Source of the DNA: Burkholderiales bacterium
GTDB taxonomy: Bacteria; Pseudomonadota; Gammaproteobacteria; Burkholderiales; Burkholderiaceae_C
Assembly (NCBI GenBank): GCA_016195825.1
Contig: JACPYV010000037.1
Location: 1-32,707, forward strand
Reading direction: 5' to 3'
DNA length: 32,707 nucleotides
In this document: in pieces, positions 22,926-31,485 of the stretch
Layout of the letters: each line of letters starts with the position of its first letter
Numbering within the stretch: position 1 is the stretch's first letter
The notes under the pieces: model-generated
What the model was told of the DNA's origin: nothing
Databases searched by the model: none
What the model saw: only the letters and a program-made list of their open reading frames with translations
Made by a program: the position numbers and the translations under genes

Positions 22926-24461
22926 TCAGCGCACCGCGTTGATCTGTTGGATCAGCGTGCGATGGCTGGGTAGGTCAGCCAGCGCGCGCTCGGCAAAGCG
23001 CTGGATCTTGGCGAACAGTTTGTTCGCGTCCTCGGACTGCGGGAAGTCGTCGCGGCCGGCGCTGAGGTCGGTGCGGAACCCCATGCCGTAGAGGATGTAC
23101 TGGTAGTTGAAGAACGCAAAGGTCTCGGTGTCGAGCAGGAAGTCGAACCGCCCGGGCGGGCGCAGCGTCCATTCCTCCAGCAGGCCCGCCAGGCGGTCCG
23201 GGATGGAGGACCGTGCTGCGTTGTCGCGCCAGAAGGGTTCCGGGCGCTGGCTCAGGCAGTAGTGCAGCTTCAGGAAGTGGATGATGTTCTCGAAGCGGGC
23301 CGCCATCAGCTCGTTGAAGCGGCGTGCCGGTGCCTCCATGGGGCCGCTGTGCGGCAGCATCTCGGCGATCATGCCGACGGCCGCCTCGATGAGCACCAGG
23401 CCGGTCGCCTCCAGCGGTTCCAGGAAGCCTGCCGACAAGCCCACCGCAACGCAGTTCTTCACCCACTGCTGCTCGCGGTAGCCGGGCGCGAACGGGATGC
23501 TGCGCAGGGGCGCGTCTTCGTGGCCCGGGCCGCAGTAGCCGCGAAGGATCTCCGCGGCGCGCTCGTCGCTGATGTGGCTGCTGGAGTAGACGCAGCCGAC
23601 GCCGCGTGAGCCGTTCAGGCCGATCTCCCACAGCCAGCCCGCCTCGTGGGCGGTGGCGATGGTGCAGCTCTCCATCGGCGCATCCGGGTCGCTACACGGC
23701 AGCTTGCAGGCCAGCGCGCGGTCGGCGAAAAGCTGGTGGCGCACCGACTTGAGGCCGCTGCCCAGTCCCCGCCCGATCAGCTCCGCGCGAAAGCCCGTGC
23801 AGTCGATGTACAGGTCGGCTTCGAAGCGGCCGTGCTGCGCGGTGTCCAGGTGGGCAATGGCGCCGGACGGCGTCAGCGCCACGTCGGTCACCGTGCCCAT
23901 CAGGTGCTGCACGCCGAGCTGGCGGGCGCGCTCGGCCAGCAGCTTGGCGAGCTTGAGCGCGTCGAAGTGGTAGGCGTAGTTCAGCGGCGCGGCGTAGGGC
24001 GCCTCGCCGGCCCGCTTGGGCGCGCGCTGGGCCTCGGCCACGCGGGCCTGCAGCGTCATCGCCTGCGCGAACGGCCGGCGGCCGGCCTCGTCCTGCAGCA
24101 ACCAGTAGGGCACGAGGTTGAGGTCTTCGGCGTAGAACGGTGCCTCGAAGGGGTGGAAGAACTGGTGGTGCCGGCCATCGATCGGCGCGTAGGCCCAGTC
24201 CGTGAAGCGGATGCCCTGCTTCAGCGTGGCTGAGGTCTCGCGGATGAAGCGGCCCTCGTCGATGCCCAGGAACTGCAGCGTCGTGCGGATGGTGGGGAAG
24301 GTGCCTTCGCCCACGCCGACGATGCTGATGTCGGGCGACTCCAGCACGGTCACCTCGAGGTGGCTGCGCTCGGACAGCTTCAGGGCCTTGGCCAGGTAGG
24401 CGGCGGTCAGCCAGCCGGCCGTGCCGCCGCCGACGATCAGGAGGCGTCGCTTGGGAGTCAT
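22926..24461 (-). CDS. Flavin-dependent tryptophan-halogenase-like protein
   Basis: A 511-residue FAD-dependent protein of the tryptophan halogenase family. The FAD-binding GGGTAGW is at ~11-17 and GVGEGTFPTI at ~49-58. Lys81 in SATLKQGIRFTDW matches the catalytic lysine of PrnA/RebH, and GFLEPLEATG supplies the equivalent of the catalytic Glu (~348). The WxWxIP motif reads WLWEIG (276-281): both Trp are kept but Pro is Gly, as in the receptor-linked branch. Relatives halogenate indoles using reduced flavin, but most members of this branch are untested. The ATG at 24461 overlaps the toxin's TGA (ATGA); an in-frame GTG at 24488 is an alternative. It is the last gene of an antitoxin-toxin-halogenase unit. 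Confidence 0.88.
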   Translation of the reverse strand: MTPKRRLLIVGGGTAGWLTAAYLAKALKLSERSHLEVTVLESPDISIVGVGEGTFPTIRTTLQFLGIDEGRFIRETSATLKQGIRFTDWAYAPIDGRHHQFFHPFEAPFYAEDLNLVPYWLLQDEAGRRPFAQAMTLQARVAEAQRAPKRAGEAPYAAPLNYAYHFDALKLAKLLAERARQLGVQHLMGTVTDVALTPSGAIAHLDTAQHGRFEADLYIDCTGFRAELIGRGLGSGLKSVRHQLFADRALACKLPCSDPDAPMESCTIATAHEAGWLWEIGLNGSRGVGCVYSSSHISDERAAEILRGYCGPGHEDAPLRSIPFAPGYREQQWVKNCVAVGLSAGFLEPLEATGLVLIEAAVGMIAEMLPHSGPMEAPARRFNELMAARFENIIHFLKLHYCLSQRPEPFWRDNAARSSIPDRLAGLLEEWTLRPPGRFDFLLDTETFAFFNYQYILYGMGFRTDLSAGRDDFPQSEDANKLFAKIQRFAERALADLPSHRTLIQQINAVR

Positions 24462-24955
24462 GCTCGCGTGTAGAGGTTTTTCAGCCACTGGTGACCGGTT
24501 TGGGCGCCATGGGCCCAGTCCTCGTCGTCCTCGCTGGCCTGGGCCACATAGCCGGATGGGTTGAGCAGCTTCACGCGCCCGGCGCGGAAGGCCGAGACGC
24601 GGTGGGTCACGAAGGTCAGGCCGTGCTCCAGCGCCGTCGCGGCCAGCAGGCCGTCGCGCGTGTTGGCGTAGGGCAGCTGGGCGCGGCGGCGCACGACGGC
24701 CGCATCCACCGGCAGCACGCGGCCTTCGAAGGCCGGCATCACGCGGTTGTCTATCCAGTCACGGACCACCAGGCCGGCGGCGCGGTCCTTGCGACCCAGG
24801 CGCGCGGCGGCGTTCTCGATCTCGAGCAGGCTCAGCGCCGACATGAAGAGCTTCTGCCGCGCGATACCCGCGGCCCAGGCGGCCAGCCCGGGGTCGGACT
24901 CGCCGGCGCGGGCTTTGCGCAGTTCGAGCACGATGCCGGTGTCGAGCAGGTACAT
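24458..24955 (-). CDS. vapC: VapC-like PIN-domain toxin, lacking the fourth acidic residue
   Basis: A 165-residue PIN-domain protein; VapC toxins are Mg-dependent RNases that cut tRNA or rRNA. The N-terminus MYLLDTGIVLELRK gives acidic Asp5, SLLEIENAA gives Glu45 and ANTRDGLLAATALEHG gives Asp101. The family's usual fourth acid, in a T-x-N-x-x-D-F motif, is missing: here THRVSAF with Arg119 and Ala122, so nuclease activity could be reduced. The usual Asn after DT is also Gly. The last ~25 residues (SEDDEDWAHGAQTGHQWLKN) extend beyond the normal fold. It starts 12 nt after the antitoxin and its stop overlaps the halogenase start. The VapC assignment is fairly sure; activity is not. Confidence 0.82.
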   Translation of the reverse strand: MYLLDTGIVLELRKARAGESDPGLAAWAAGIARQKLFMSALSLLEIENAAARLGRKDRAAGLVVRDWIDNRVMPAFEGRVLPVDAAVVRRRAQLPYANTRDGLLAATALEHGLTFVTHRVSAFRAGRVKLLNPSGYVAQASEDDEDWAHGAQTGHQWLKNLYTRA

Positions 24956-24967
24956 GGCATGTGCCCC

Positions 24968-25219
24968 TCAGTCCAAGCTCTCGCGGTGGTCCCAGGCGCC
25001 GTCCGCCGACGCGTCGCCGGTATCCAGTGCCACGGGCTCGGGCATGGCCAGCAGTTCCAGGATGTTCTCGCCCTCGCCGGTCAGGCGGCGGTAATCGGCA
25101 ATGCTCATCAGCACGTGGGTGGGCTGGCCGCGATCGGTGATGAGCACCGGCTCGGCCTGGGCCGCGCGCTTGGCGTGGCTGACGTCGCGGTTGAACTCAC
25201 GGCTGGAGAGGAGCTTCAT
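24968..25219 (-). CDS. Phd/YefM-family antitoxin
   Basis: An 83-residue antitoxin partner for the adjacent VapC-like toxin. The N-terminal DNA-binding Phd/YefM fold is recognisable: MKLLSSREFNRDVSHAKRAA followed by PVLITDRGQPTHVLMSIADYRRL. The acidic C-terminus (ALDTGDASADGAWDHRESLD) is the part that wraps and neutralises the toxin. The ATG at 25219 has AAGG 5 nt upstream; the frame continues 39 nt further without support. It is the first gene of a three-gene unit on the minus strand, and the 15-bp direct repeat just upstream is a plausible autorepression site. Confidence 0.85.
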   Translation of the reverse strand: MKLLSSREFNRDVSHAKRAAQAEPVLITDRGQPTHVLMSIADYRRLTGEGENILELLAMPEPVALDTGDASADGAWDHRESLD

Positions 25220-25228
25220 CGTGCCTTG

Positions 25229-25275
25229 CAATGTAGCGACGTGCCTTCGATTGTGCAAACGCTATGTAGGTACGT
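25229..25275. promoter_or_regulatory. Direct repeat upstream of antitoxin, probable operator
   Basis: GCAATGTAGCGACGT (25229-25243) and GCTATGTAGGTACGT (25261-25275) match at 12 of 15 positions, 32 bp apart, or about three helical turns. They lie 10-56 nt upstream of the antitoxin start, where Phd/YefM proteins autorepress. CGTGCCTT also occurs twice nearby. Confidence 0.4.
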
Positions 25276-25363
25276 AGGTTCATGGCTGCTCGACCCAATG
25301 GACAGCAAAAAGCCGACTGGCACAGTGCGCGGCAGCTGAGCGCCTTGCGGTCGATCAGCCGGA

Positions 25364-25375
25364 GACAACGTTGTC
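25364..25375. promoter_or_regulatory. 12-bp palindrome GACAACGTTGTC before the antiporter
   Basis: A perfect 12-bp palindrome with a central CG, 64 nt before the antiporter start. Its form resembles LacI/GalR-family operators. No such regulator is encoded in the window. Confidence 0.35.
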
Positions 25376-25438
25376 GCAGCGTCGAGCCTTCGCGGCCAGC
25401 ATGCGGCGATGCCAGCAGAAATCAAAAAGGGTAGCCCC

Positions 25439-26803
25439 ATGGAATTCGACCTTCTTGCCATCCTGGGCGACGTGTTCGCCAAGCATGGCGCCGCTGCGCC
25501 CGCGGTGGCGCAGACCTACGCGCCGGGCGACTTCAGCGTCCATTTCTTCCTGCAGCTGGCCATCATCATGCTGGCCTGCCGCGTCGTCGGCTGGGCAGGC
25601 CGCAAGTTCCTGGGCCAGCCCCAGGTCGTCGGCGAGATGATCGCGGGCGTCATCCTCGGCCCGTCGCTGCTGGGCCTGTTCTTCCCGCAGCTGCAGGGTG
25701 CCATTTTCCCGAAGGAGATGCGCAGCGTGCTCTATACCGGCGCTCAGCTCGGCGTGGGCCTGTACATGTTCCTCGTCGGCACGACTCTGCGGCTGGACCA
25801 CTTCGCCACCAAGGCCAGGAGCGCCATCGGTGTGTCCGTGTCGGGCATTGCGGCGCCGTTCTTCATCGCCTTCCTGATCACGCCCGTCTTGCTGGGCATC
25901 CCGGGCCTGTTCGCCGACGGCATCTCCACGGCCAACGCGACGCTGTTCATGGGCGCCTGCATCGCGCTGACGGCCTTCCCGATGCTGGCGCGCATCATCA
26001 ATGAGCAAGGCCTGGCCAACACGTCGCTGGGCACCCTCACGCTGACGGCGGGCGCCTTCGACGACGCCGCTTCCTGGTGCGTGCTGGCCCTGGTGCTGGC
26101 CGCCTTCGGTGCTGGCCCCGGTGTGGCCGTGCTGGCCATCGGCGGCGGTGTGCTGTGGGCGGCCTTTGTGCTGGTTTTCGGCAAGAAGCTGCTGGCGCCA
26201 CTGGGCCGCATGGTGGAACGCGACGGCCACATGAGCCACACGGTGCTGGGCATCACGCTGATCGCGTTCTGCATGTCCGCCTTCATCATGGATGCCGTGG
26301 GCATCCACGCCATCTTCGGCGGCTTCATCCTCGGCGTCGTCATGCCGCGCGGCCTGTTCGCGGCCGAGCTGAAGAAGAAGGTTGAGCCCATCACGGTGAT
26401 CCTGCTGCTGCCGATGTTCTTCACCTACTCGGGCCTGAACACGCGCCTGGACATGATCAATTCGGTGCAGCTTCTGCTGATCGCGGCGGGCGTGCTGGTG
26501 GCCTCGGTGCTGGCCAAGTTCGGCGCCTGCTACCTGGCAGCGCGCATGGCCGGCGAGGACAACCGCACGGCACTGGGCATCGGCGCGCTGATGAACTCGC
26601 GCGGCCTGATGGAGCTCATCATCATCAACATCGGCCTGCAGAAGGGGATCATCGGCCCGGCGCTGTTCTCCATGCTGGTGCTGATGGCGGTGGTCACGAC
26701 CATGATGGCCACGCCGCTGTTCGAGATGTTCTACGGTCGCAAGGCACGCGAGTCGGGCGAGCTGGGGGCCATCCCCGGTACACCGGCCAGCCACGCGGCC
26801 TGA
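25439..26803 (+). CDS. CPA2 monovalent cation:proton antiporter
   Basis: A 454-residue inner-membrane antiporter with about 12-13 hydrophobic helices. The signature QPQVVGEMIAGVILGPSLLG (~60-79) opens the second helix pair of CPA2 proteins, and GAFDDAASWCVLA provides the paired Asp208/Asp209 at the ion site. The C-terminal GIGALMNSRGLMELI is also characteristic. Such proteins exchange Na+ or K+ for protons; the ion cannot be decided from sequence, and there is no C-terminal TrkA-N domain like that of Kef channels. The ATG at 25439 has AAAAAGG 8 nt upstream; an ATG at 25409 in the same frame is an alternative. An intrinsic terminator follows at 26856. Confidence 0.88.
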   Translation: MEFDLLAILGDVFAKHGAAAPAVAQTYAPGDFSVHFFLQLAIIMLACRVVGWAGRKFLGQPQVVGEMIAGVILGPSLLGLFFPQLQGAIFPKEMRSVLYTGAQLGVGLYMFLVGTTLRLDHFATKARSAIGVSVSGIAAPFFIAFLITPVLLGIPGLFADGISTANATLFMGACIALTAFPMLARIINEQGLANTSLGTLTLTAGAFDDAASWCVLALVLAAFGAGPGVAVLAIGGGVLWAAFVLVFGKKLLAPLGRMVERDGHMSHTVLGITLIAFCMSAFIMDAVGIHAIFGGFILGVVMPRGLFAAELKKKVEPITVILLLPMFFTYSGLNTRLDMINSVQLLLIAAGVLVASVLAKFGACYLAARMAGEDNRTALGIGALMNSRGLMELIIINIGLQKGIIGPALFSMLVLMAVVTTMMATPLFEMFYGRKARESGELGAIPGTPASHAA

Positions 26804-26855
26804 TACCTCACGACCCATCTCCACGCCGCCGCCTTGAGGTGTCGGTGGCGTTGTC

Positions 26856-26888
26856 GGGGGCATGGCTGCAGGCCTGCCCCCCTTTTTT
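26856..26888 (+). terminator. Rho-independent terminator after the antiporter
   Basis: GGGGGCA (26856-26862) pairs with TGCCCCC (26875-26881), closing a loop with some internal pairing, and six T residues follow (26883-26888). This is the clearest intrinsic terminator in the window and separates the antiporter from the HPP gene. Confidence 0.8.
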
Positions 26889-26941
26889 GCCGCGGGCCGG
26901 CGCGATCCTTGCTGCGACGCCGAGACCTGTCGAGGACATCC

Positions 26942-27481
26942 ATGAGCGAGCTTGCTCCCGGCGCCGTGGTGCGCTCTGTCGAACCGCCGTCCGCCGCGCA
27001 CCCGCCGACCCGCGCGCCCGGCTATACGCTGGGTCACGGCGTCATCGCCTGTGCCGGCGTGTTCACCATCATTGCCGCGCTGGCGATCGGCACCTTCAAC
27101 CTCGGCGTGCTGCTGCTGCTGGGCTCGTTCGGCTCCAGTGCGGTGATGGTGTTCACCTTCCCGGAGATCCATTTTGCCCAGCCGCGCAGTGTCATCGGCG
27201 GGCATGTCATCTGCACGGCGGTGGGCCTCGCGGCGCTGGCGTTGTTCGGCCCCGCGTGGTGGGCGCTCGCTGCCGCCGCCGCGATGTCCGTGGCCGTGAT
27301 GATGCTGACCCGAACCATGCACCCGCCGGCTGGCTCCAACCCCGTCATCGTGTTCCTCGCGGCACCAAAGTGGGGCTTCCTGCTGTTCCCGACGCTGGTC
27401 GGTGCGCTCGCGATGGTGGCGGTGGCGGTGCTGTACCACCGCGCGTGTCGCAGGCCTTATCCGGCGTACTGGTGGTCCTGA
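26942..27481 (+). CDS. HPP-family integral membrane protein
   Basis: A 179-residue protein with four hydrophobic helices. The name-giving HPPAGSNP is at ~127-134, preceded by SVAVMMLTRTM, and GSFGSSAVMVFTFPE is at ~61-75; both are typical of the HPP family (PF04982). Plant chloroplast members are implicated in nitrite transport; bacterial members are largely uncharacterised. GAGG lies 6 nt before the ATG at 26942. A 36-codon upstream extension in the same frame has no ribosome site and would put charged sequence before the first helix. It follows the terminator at 26856-26888, so it has its own promoter or a read-through source. Confidence 0.85.
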   Translation: MSELAPGAVVRSVEPPSAAHPPTRAPGYTLGHGVIACAGVFTIIAALAIGTFNLGVLLLLGSFGSSAVMVFTFPEIHFAQPRSVIGGHVICTAVGLAALALFGPAWWALAAAAAMSVAVMMLTRTMHPPAGSNPVIVFLAAPKWGFLLFPTLVGALAMVAVAVLYHRACRRPYPAYWWS

Positions 27482-27598
27482 GCGCTTGCAGACGCACTCC
27501 ACAAAACAGTGGTTGTCCTGGCGCGCTGCCTGGGTTTTGATCGTTCCTGGGTGGCTCGCAGGGCGTAAAGCTGCGAGCTTGACGGTTGGGCTGCGGGC

Positions 27599-29047
27599 AT
27601 GGCTACGCGACAAGCGAGACCATGGGAAATCGTGGGTGATTCAACAGAGCAAAACAGTGAAGTGATCAGCGCGCCGCAGTGGTTCGTCGTACTGGTCCGC
27701 GACACTGGAGACTTCTTCAGCAGCATCCCCGACGGCTGGGAGGCGGCCAAGCCATTTGCGCCCAACGCAGTGCTTTTCCTGTGTCTGATGGTGGTGTCGC
27801 TCGCGGCTTCGCTGAAGTTCATGATGGGCGGCCGGTCGATCGGTAAGCTGCTGGGACCTCTGACCGAGCTGATCGGCCACTTGCGGAAGCGGCCCGCCCG
27901 CGAGGCCGTCACCAGCCCAAGCCTCGTCACGGGGCACGAAGCCGCACGTGGTGGATGGGCAAACGCCGTTCTCATGTGGTGTGCCCTGTGCGACCAGCTT
28001 GATCTGAATCGCCTGCAGGCTGGCTACAAGGACGGCCCCATCCAAGCGAAGTACCAGCTGAACATGGGACTGGCGGTGATCGCGGTGTCCATCTGGTCCT
28101 CTATGGCCTTTTGCTACGCGGTGCTGAGCTCCGGCGCCGGGTTCGGTTCGAGCGGTGTTGCGCTCGTGCTTGTGGCGGTGGTTGGTGCCTTTCTGTACGG
28201 GCTGCTGGTGCTTGCTCTGGATCGCTCGATCGTCGCGCCATTCACACCGGATGGCACTGCCGCAGCCACTGGCAACGACATGCACGCCTGGCTGCGGCGC
28301 ATGCCGCTGTACGTTCGAACATTCGCGCGCATCGTCATTGCGCTGATCGTGGCCAAGTTCACCGCTGTGCCCATCGCGGCGCTGATCATGCACGGAGCCA
28401 TCAAGCGCGACTTGGTCCAGCAGCGGGAGCAGACCCGGGCCGCGCGTGAGCAGTTGCTTGGCAACGCGCGTCAGCGCCTGGAAGGCGCGAAAGCCCAGCG
28501 GCAGGGTGCCAACCTGTGTCTGACGGCCAAAACTGCCGTGGAGGATCTGCGCGCCAAACTGGACGTGGCCATCACCCAGGGCTGCCCGGGGCGGGTCTGC
28601 GCGGGGCCCCAGACGGAGCGGATCAAGACTTTGCTCAGCGAGGCCAAGCATTCGGTCACGACGGACTGCGCGCTATCACCCTCGGAGGAGGCTCAGCTCA
28701 GCAACGCCATTGCCGAGGCGAAAAAAGCCTACGAGGAGGTCAAGGATCCCTCGAGCATCGACATATTGACCGCAGCCACCGGGCTCAATCGCCTAGAGGC
28801 CCAGTACTACCGCGACAACGCGACGATTGAGCAAAGCCATGCGGGCCTGATGTCTCGCAACCCGATTTCCGCTACCTTCTGGCTATTGGTCGTCATCGAA
28901 CTCATCCCGGCGCTGACCAAGCTCTGGCGCGAAGGCCTGGTCGATCGCCGCTCTGGCGGCCGGCACGCTGTACCCACAGTGACCATCAATGACAGACGCC
29001 TTGCTCTACCGGCTATCCCAGGGCCGGAGCGCGAGGCGGCCGCCTGA
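27599..29047 (+). CDS. DUF4407 family membrane protein
   Basis: A 482-residue membrane protein. Hydrophobic helices lie at ~55-72, 156-175, 184-206, 243-265 and 425-440. The segment LVLALDRSIVAPF (~203-215) matches the conserved aromatic/aliphatic-DR-x-I-V motif of DUF4407. Between the fourth and fifth helices is a ~155-residue soluble domain with heptad-like charged helices (QQREQTRAAREQLLGNARQRL) and four cysteines (307, 329, 334, 357), which could form two disulfides if it faces the periplasm. The function is unknown. The start at 27599 lacks a strong ribosome site and a GTG within the next 15 codons is possible. It converges on the chromate transporter with 1 nt between stops. Confidence 0.7.
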   Translation: MATRQARPWEIVGDSTEQNSEVISAPQWFVVLVRDTGDFFSSIPDGWEAAKPFAPNAVLFLCLMVVSLAASLKFMMGGRSIGKLLGPLTELIGHLRKRPAREAVTSPSLVTGHEAARGGWANAVLMWCALCDQLDLNRLQAGYKDGPIQAKYQLNMGLAVIAVSIWSSMAFCYAVLSSGAGFGSSGVALVLVAVVGAFLYGLLVLALDRSIVAPFTPDGTAAATGNDMHAWLRRMPLYVRTFARIVIALIVAKFTAVPIAALIMHGAIKRDLVQQREQTRAAREQLLGNARQRLEGAKAQRQGANLCLTAKTAVEDLRAKLDVAITQGCPGRVCAGPQTERIKTLLSEAKHSVTTDCALSPSEEAQLSNAIAEAKKAYEEVKDPSSIDILTAATGLNRLEAQYYRDNATIEQSHAGLMSRNPISATFWLLVVIELIPALTKLWREGLVDRRSGGRHAVPTVTINDRRLALPAIPGPEREAAA

Positions 29048-29048
29048 C

Positions 29049-30407
<1,359 letters not shown>

Positions 30408-30614
30408 GCGGTCCTGGGCGGGGAGTGAGGTGAGGCCGCAATGTAGTGGGAGCGCGCGCTGGGCCCGCGCGGCGGCCCCGGGCTCGCCTGAGCCCCTGCT
30501 GGCAACAGAGGTACCGCGGGAAAGGGTGTAAGGTCGGATGCCCTTGGAGCGTTTCATGACACCCCGTTCTGGTTCCGCATTGACGACCGCAGGCCGCAGC
30601 TCTGCGCGTCGAAC

Positions 30615-31478
30615 ATGACCCGACTCGAGATCGCGATCGACCTCGACTACGTCATCTCCGAGCCCGGCTGTGACTTCATCTTCAACATCCACGCCGCCAG
30701 CACGCCCCGGCAGTTGGTGGTGGCAGAGTCGCTGACGCTGAGTCAAAACCTGCCCGCGCGCGTCGAGATGGAGCCGGTCACGCGCAATCGCTACCTGCGC
30801 TTGCAGGCCCAGGCCGGACCGCTGAAGGTGACCTACCGCGCCACTGTCGACCTGGCGCATCACTTCGCCTCGCCGGGCGACGTCCCCGAGGTGCCGGTCG
30901 CGCAACTGCCGGCCGAGGTGCTGGGCTACATCTATCCCAGCCGCTACTGCCAGTCCGACCGCCTGCACCGCATGGCCATGCGCGAATTCGGCCAGCGCTG
31001 GCAGGGGTACGGTCGTGTGCAGGCCATCCGGGACTGGGTGCTGGCCCGCACGACGTTCACGGCCAACACCTCCGACTCCAACACCTCTGCCATCGACACC
31101 CTGCTGGACCAGGTCGGCGTGTGCCGCGACTTCGCGCACCTGATGATCGCGCTGTGCCGTGCCATCAACATCCCGGCCCGCTTCGCCACCGGCATCGACT
31201 ACGGCGCCGACCCGGCGCTGGGCCCTACCGACTTCCACGCCTACGTGGAGGTCTACCTGGGTGGCCGCTGGTACATCTTCGACCCTTCGGGCACGGCCAT
31301 CCCGATGGGCTTCGTGCGCTTCGGCACCGGCCGAGACGCCGCCGACGTCGCCTTCGCCACCATCTTCGGCACAGTCAACTCCAGCGCCCCGGTCTTGTCC
31401 ATCCAGGCGGTGGCAGGCGCGGACGGCCGCCTGCAGGTGCCCTACCACTGCACCGACGCCATCTCGACAGACGGCTGA
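30615..31478 (+). CDS. Transglutaminase-like cysteine protease family protein
   Basis: A 287-residue protein with the transglutaminase-like fold. The catalytic triad is visible: Cys170 in DQVGVCRDFAHLMIALCRA, His208 in TDFHAYVEVYLGGRW and Asp223 in WYIFDPSG. The N-terminal ~80 residues form a beta-rich domain (LEIAIDLDYVISEP) usual in this family. No signal peptide is seen, so it is probably cytosolic; bacterial members are mostly thought to be proteases or amide hydrolases, with unknown substrates. The histidine kinase GTG begins 7 nt after the stop, so the two are probably cotranscribed, though a functional link is only inferred. Confidence 0.85.
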   Translation: MTRLEIAIDLDYVISEPGCDFIFNIHAASTPRQLVVAESLTLSQNLPARVEMEPVTRNRYLRLQAQAGPLKVTYRATVDLAHHFASPGDVPEVPVAQLPAEVLGYIYPSRYCQSDRLHRMAMREFGQRWQGYGRVQAIRDWVLARTTFTANTSDSNTSAIDTLLDQVGVCRDFAHLMIALCRAINIPARFATGIDYGADPALGPTDFHAYVEVYLGGRWYIFDPSGTAIPMGFVRFGTGRDAADVAFATIFGTVNSSAPVLSIQAVAGADGRLQVPYHCTDAISTDG

Positions 31479-31485
31479 CGCGGCT

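Noticed and set aside
25355..27613. Minus-strand 752-codon open frame
   Set aside because: Antisense to the antiporter and HPP genes, with a His/Gln/Arg-rich composition and no domain. The plus-strand genes have clear family motifs.
30408..31448. N-terminal extension of the chromate transporter frame
   Set aside because: The extension is antisense to the transglutaminase gene and has no homology; the GTG at 30407 with AGGA upstream starts just before the first CHR motif.
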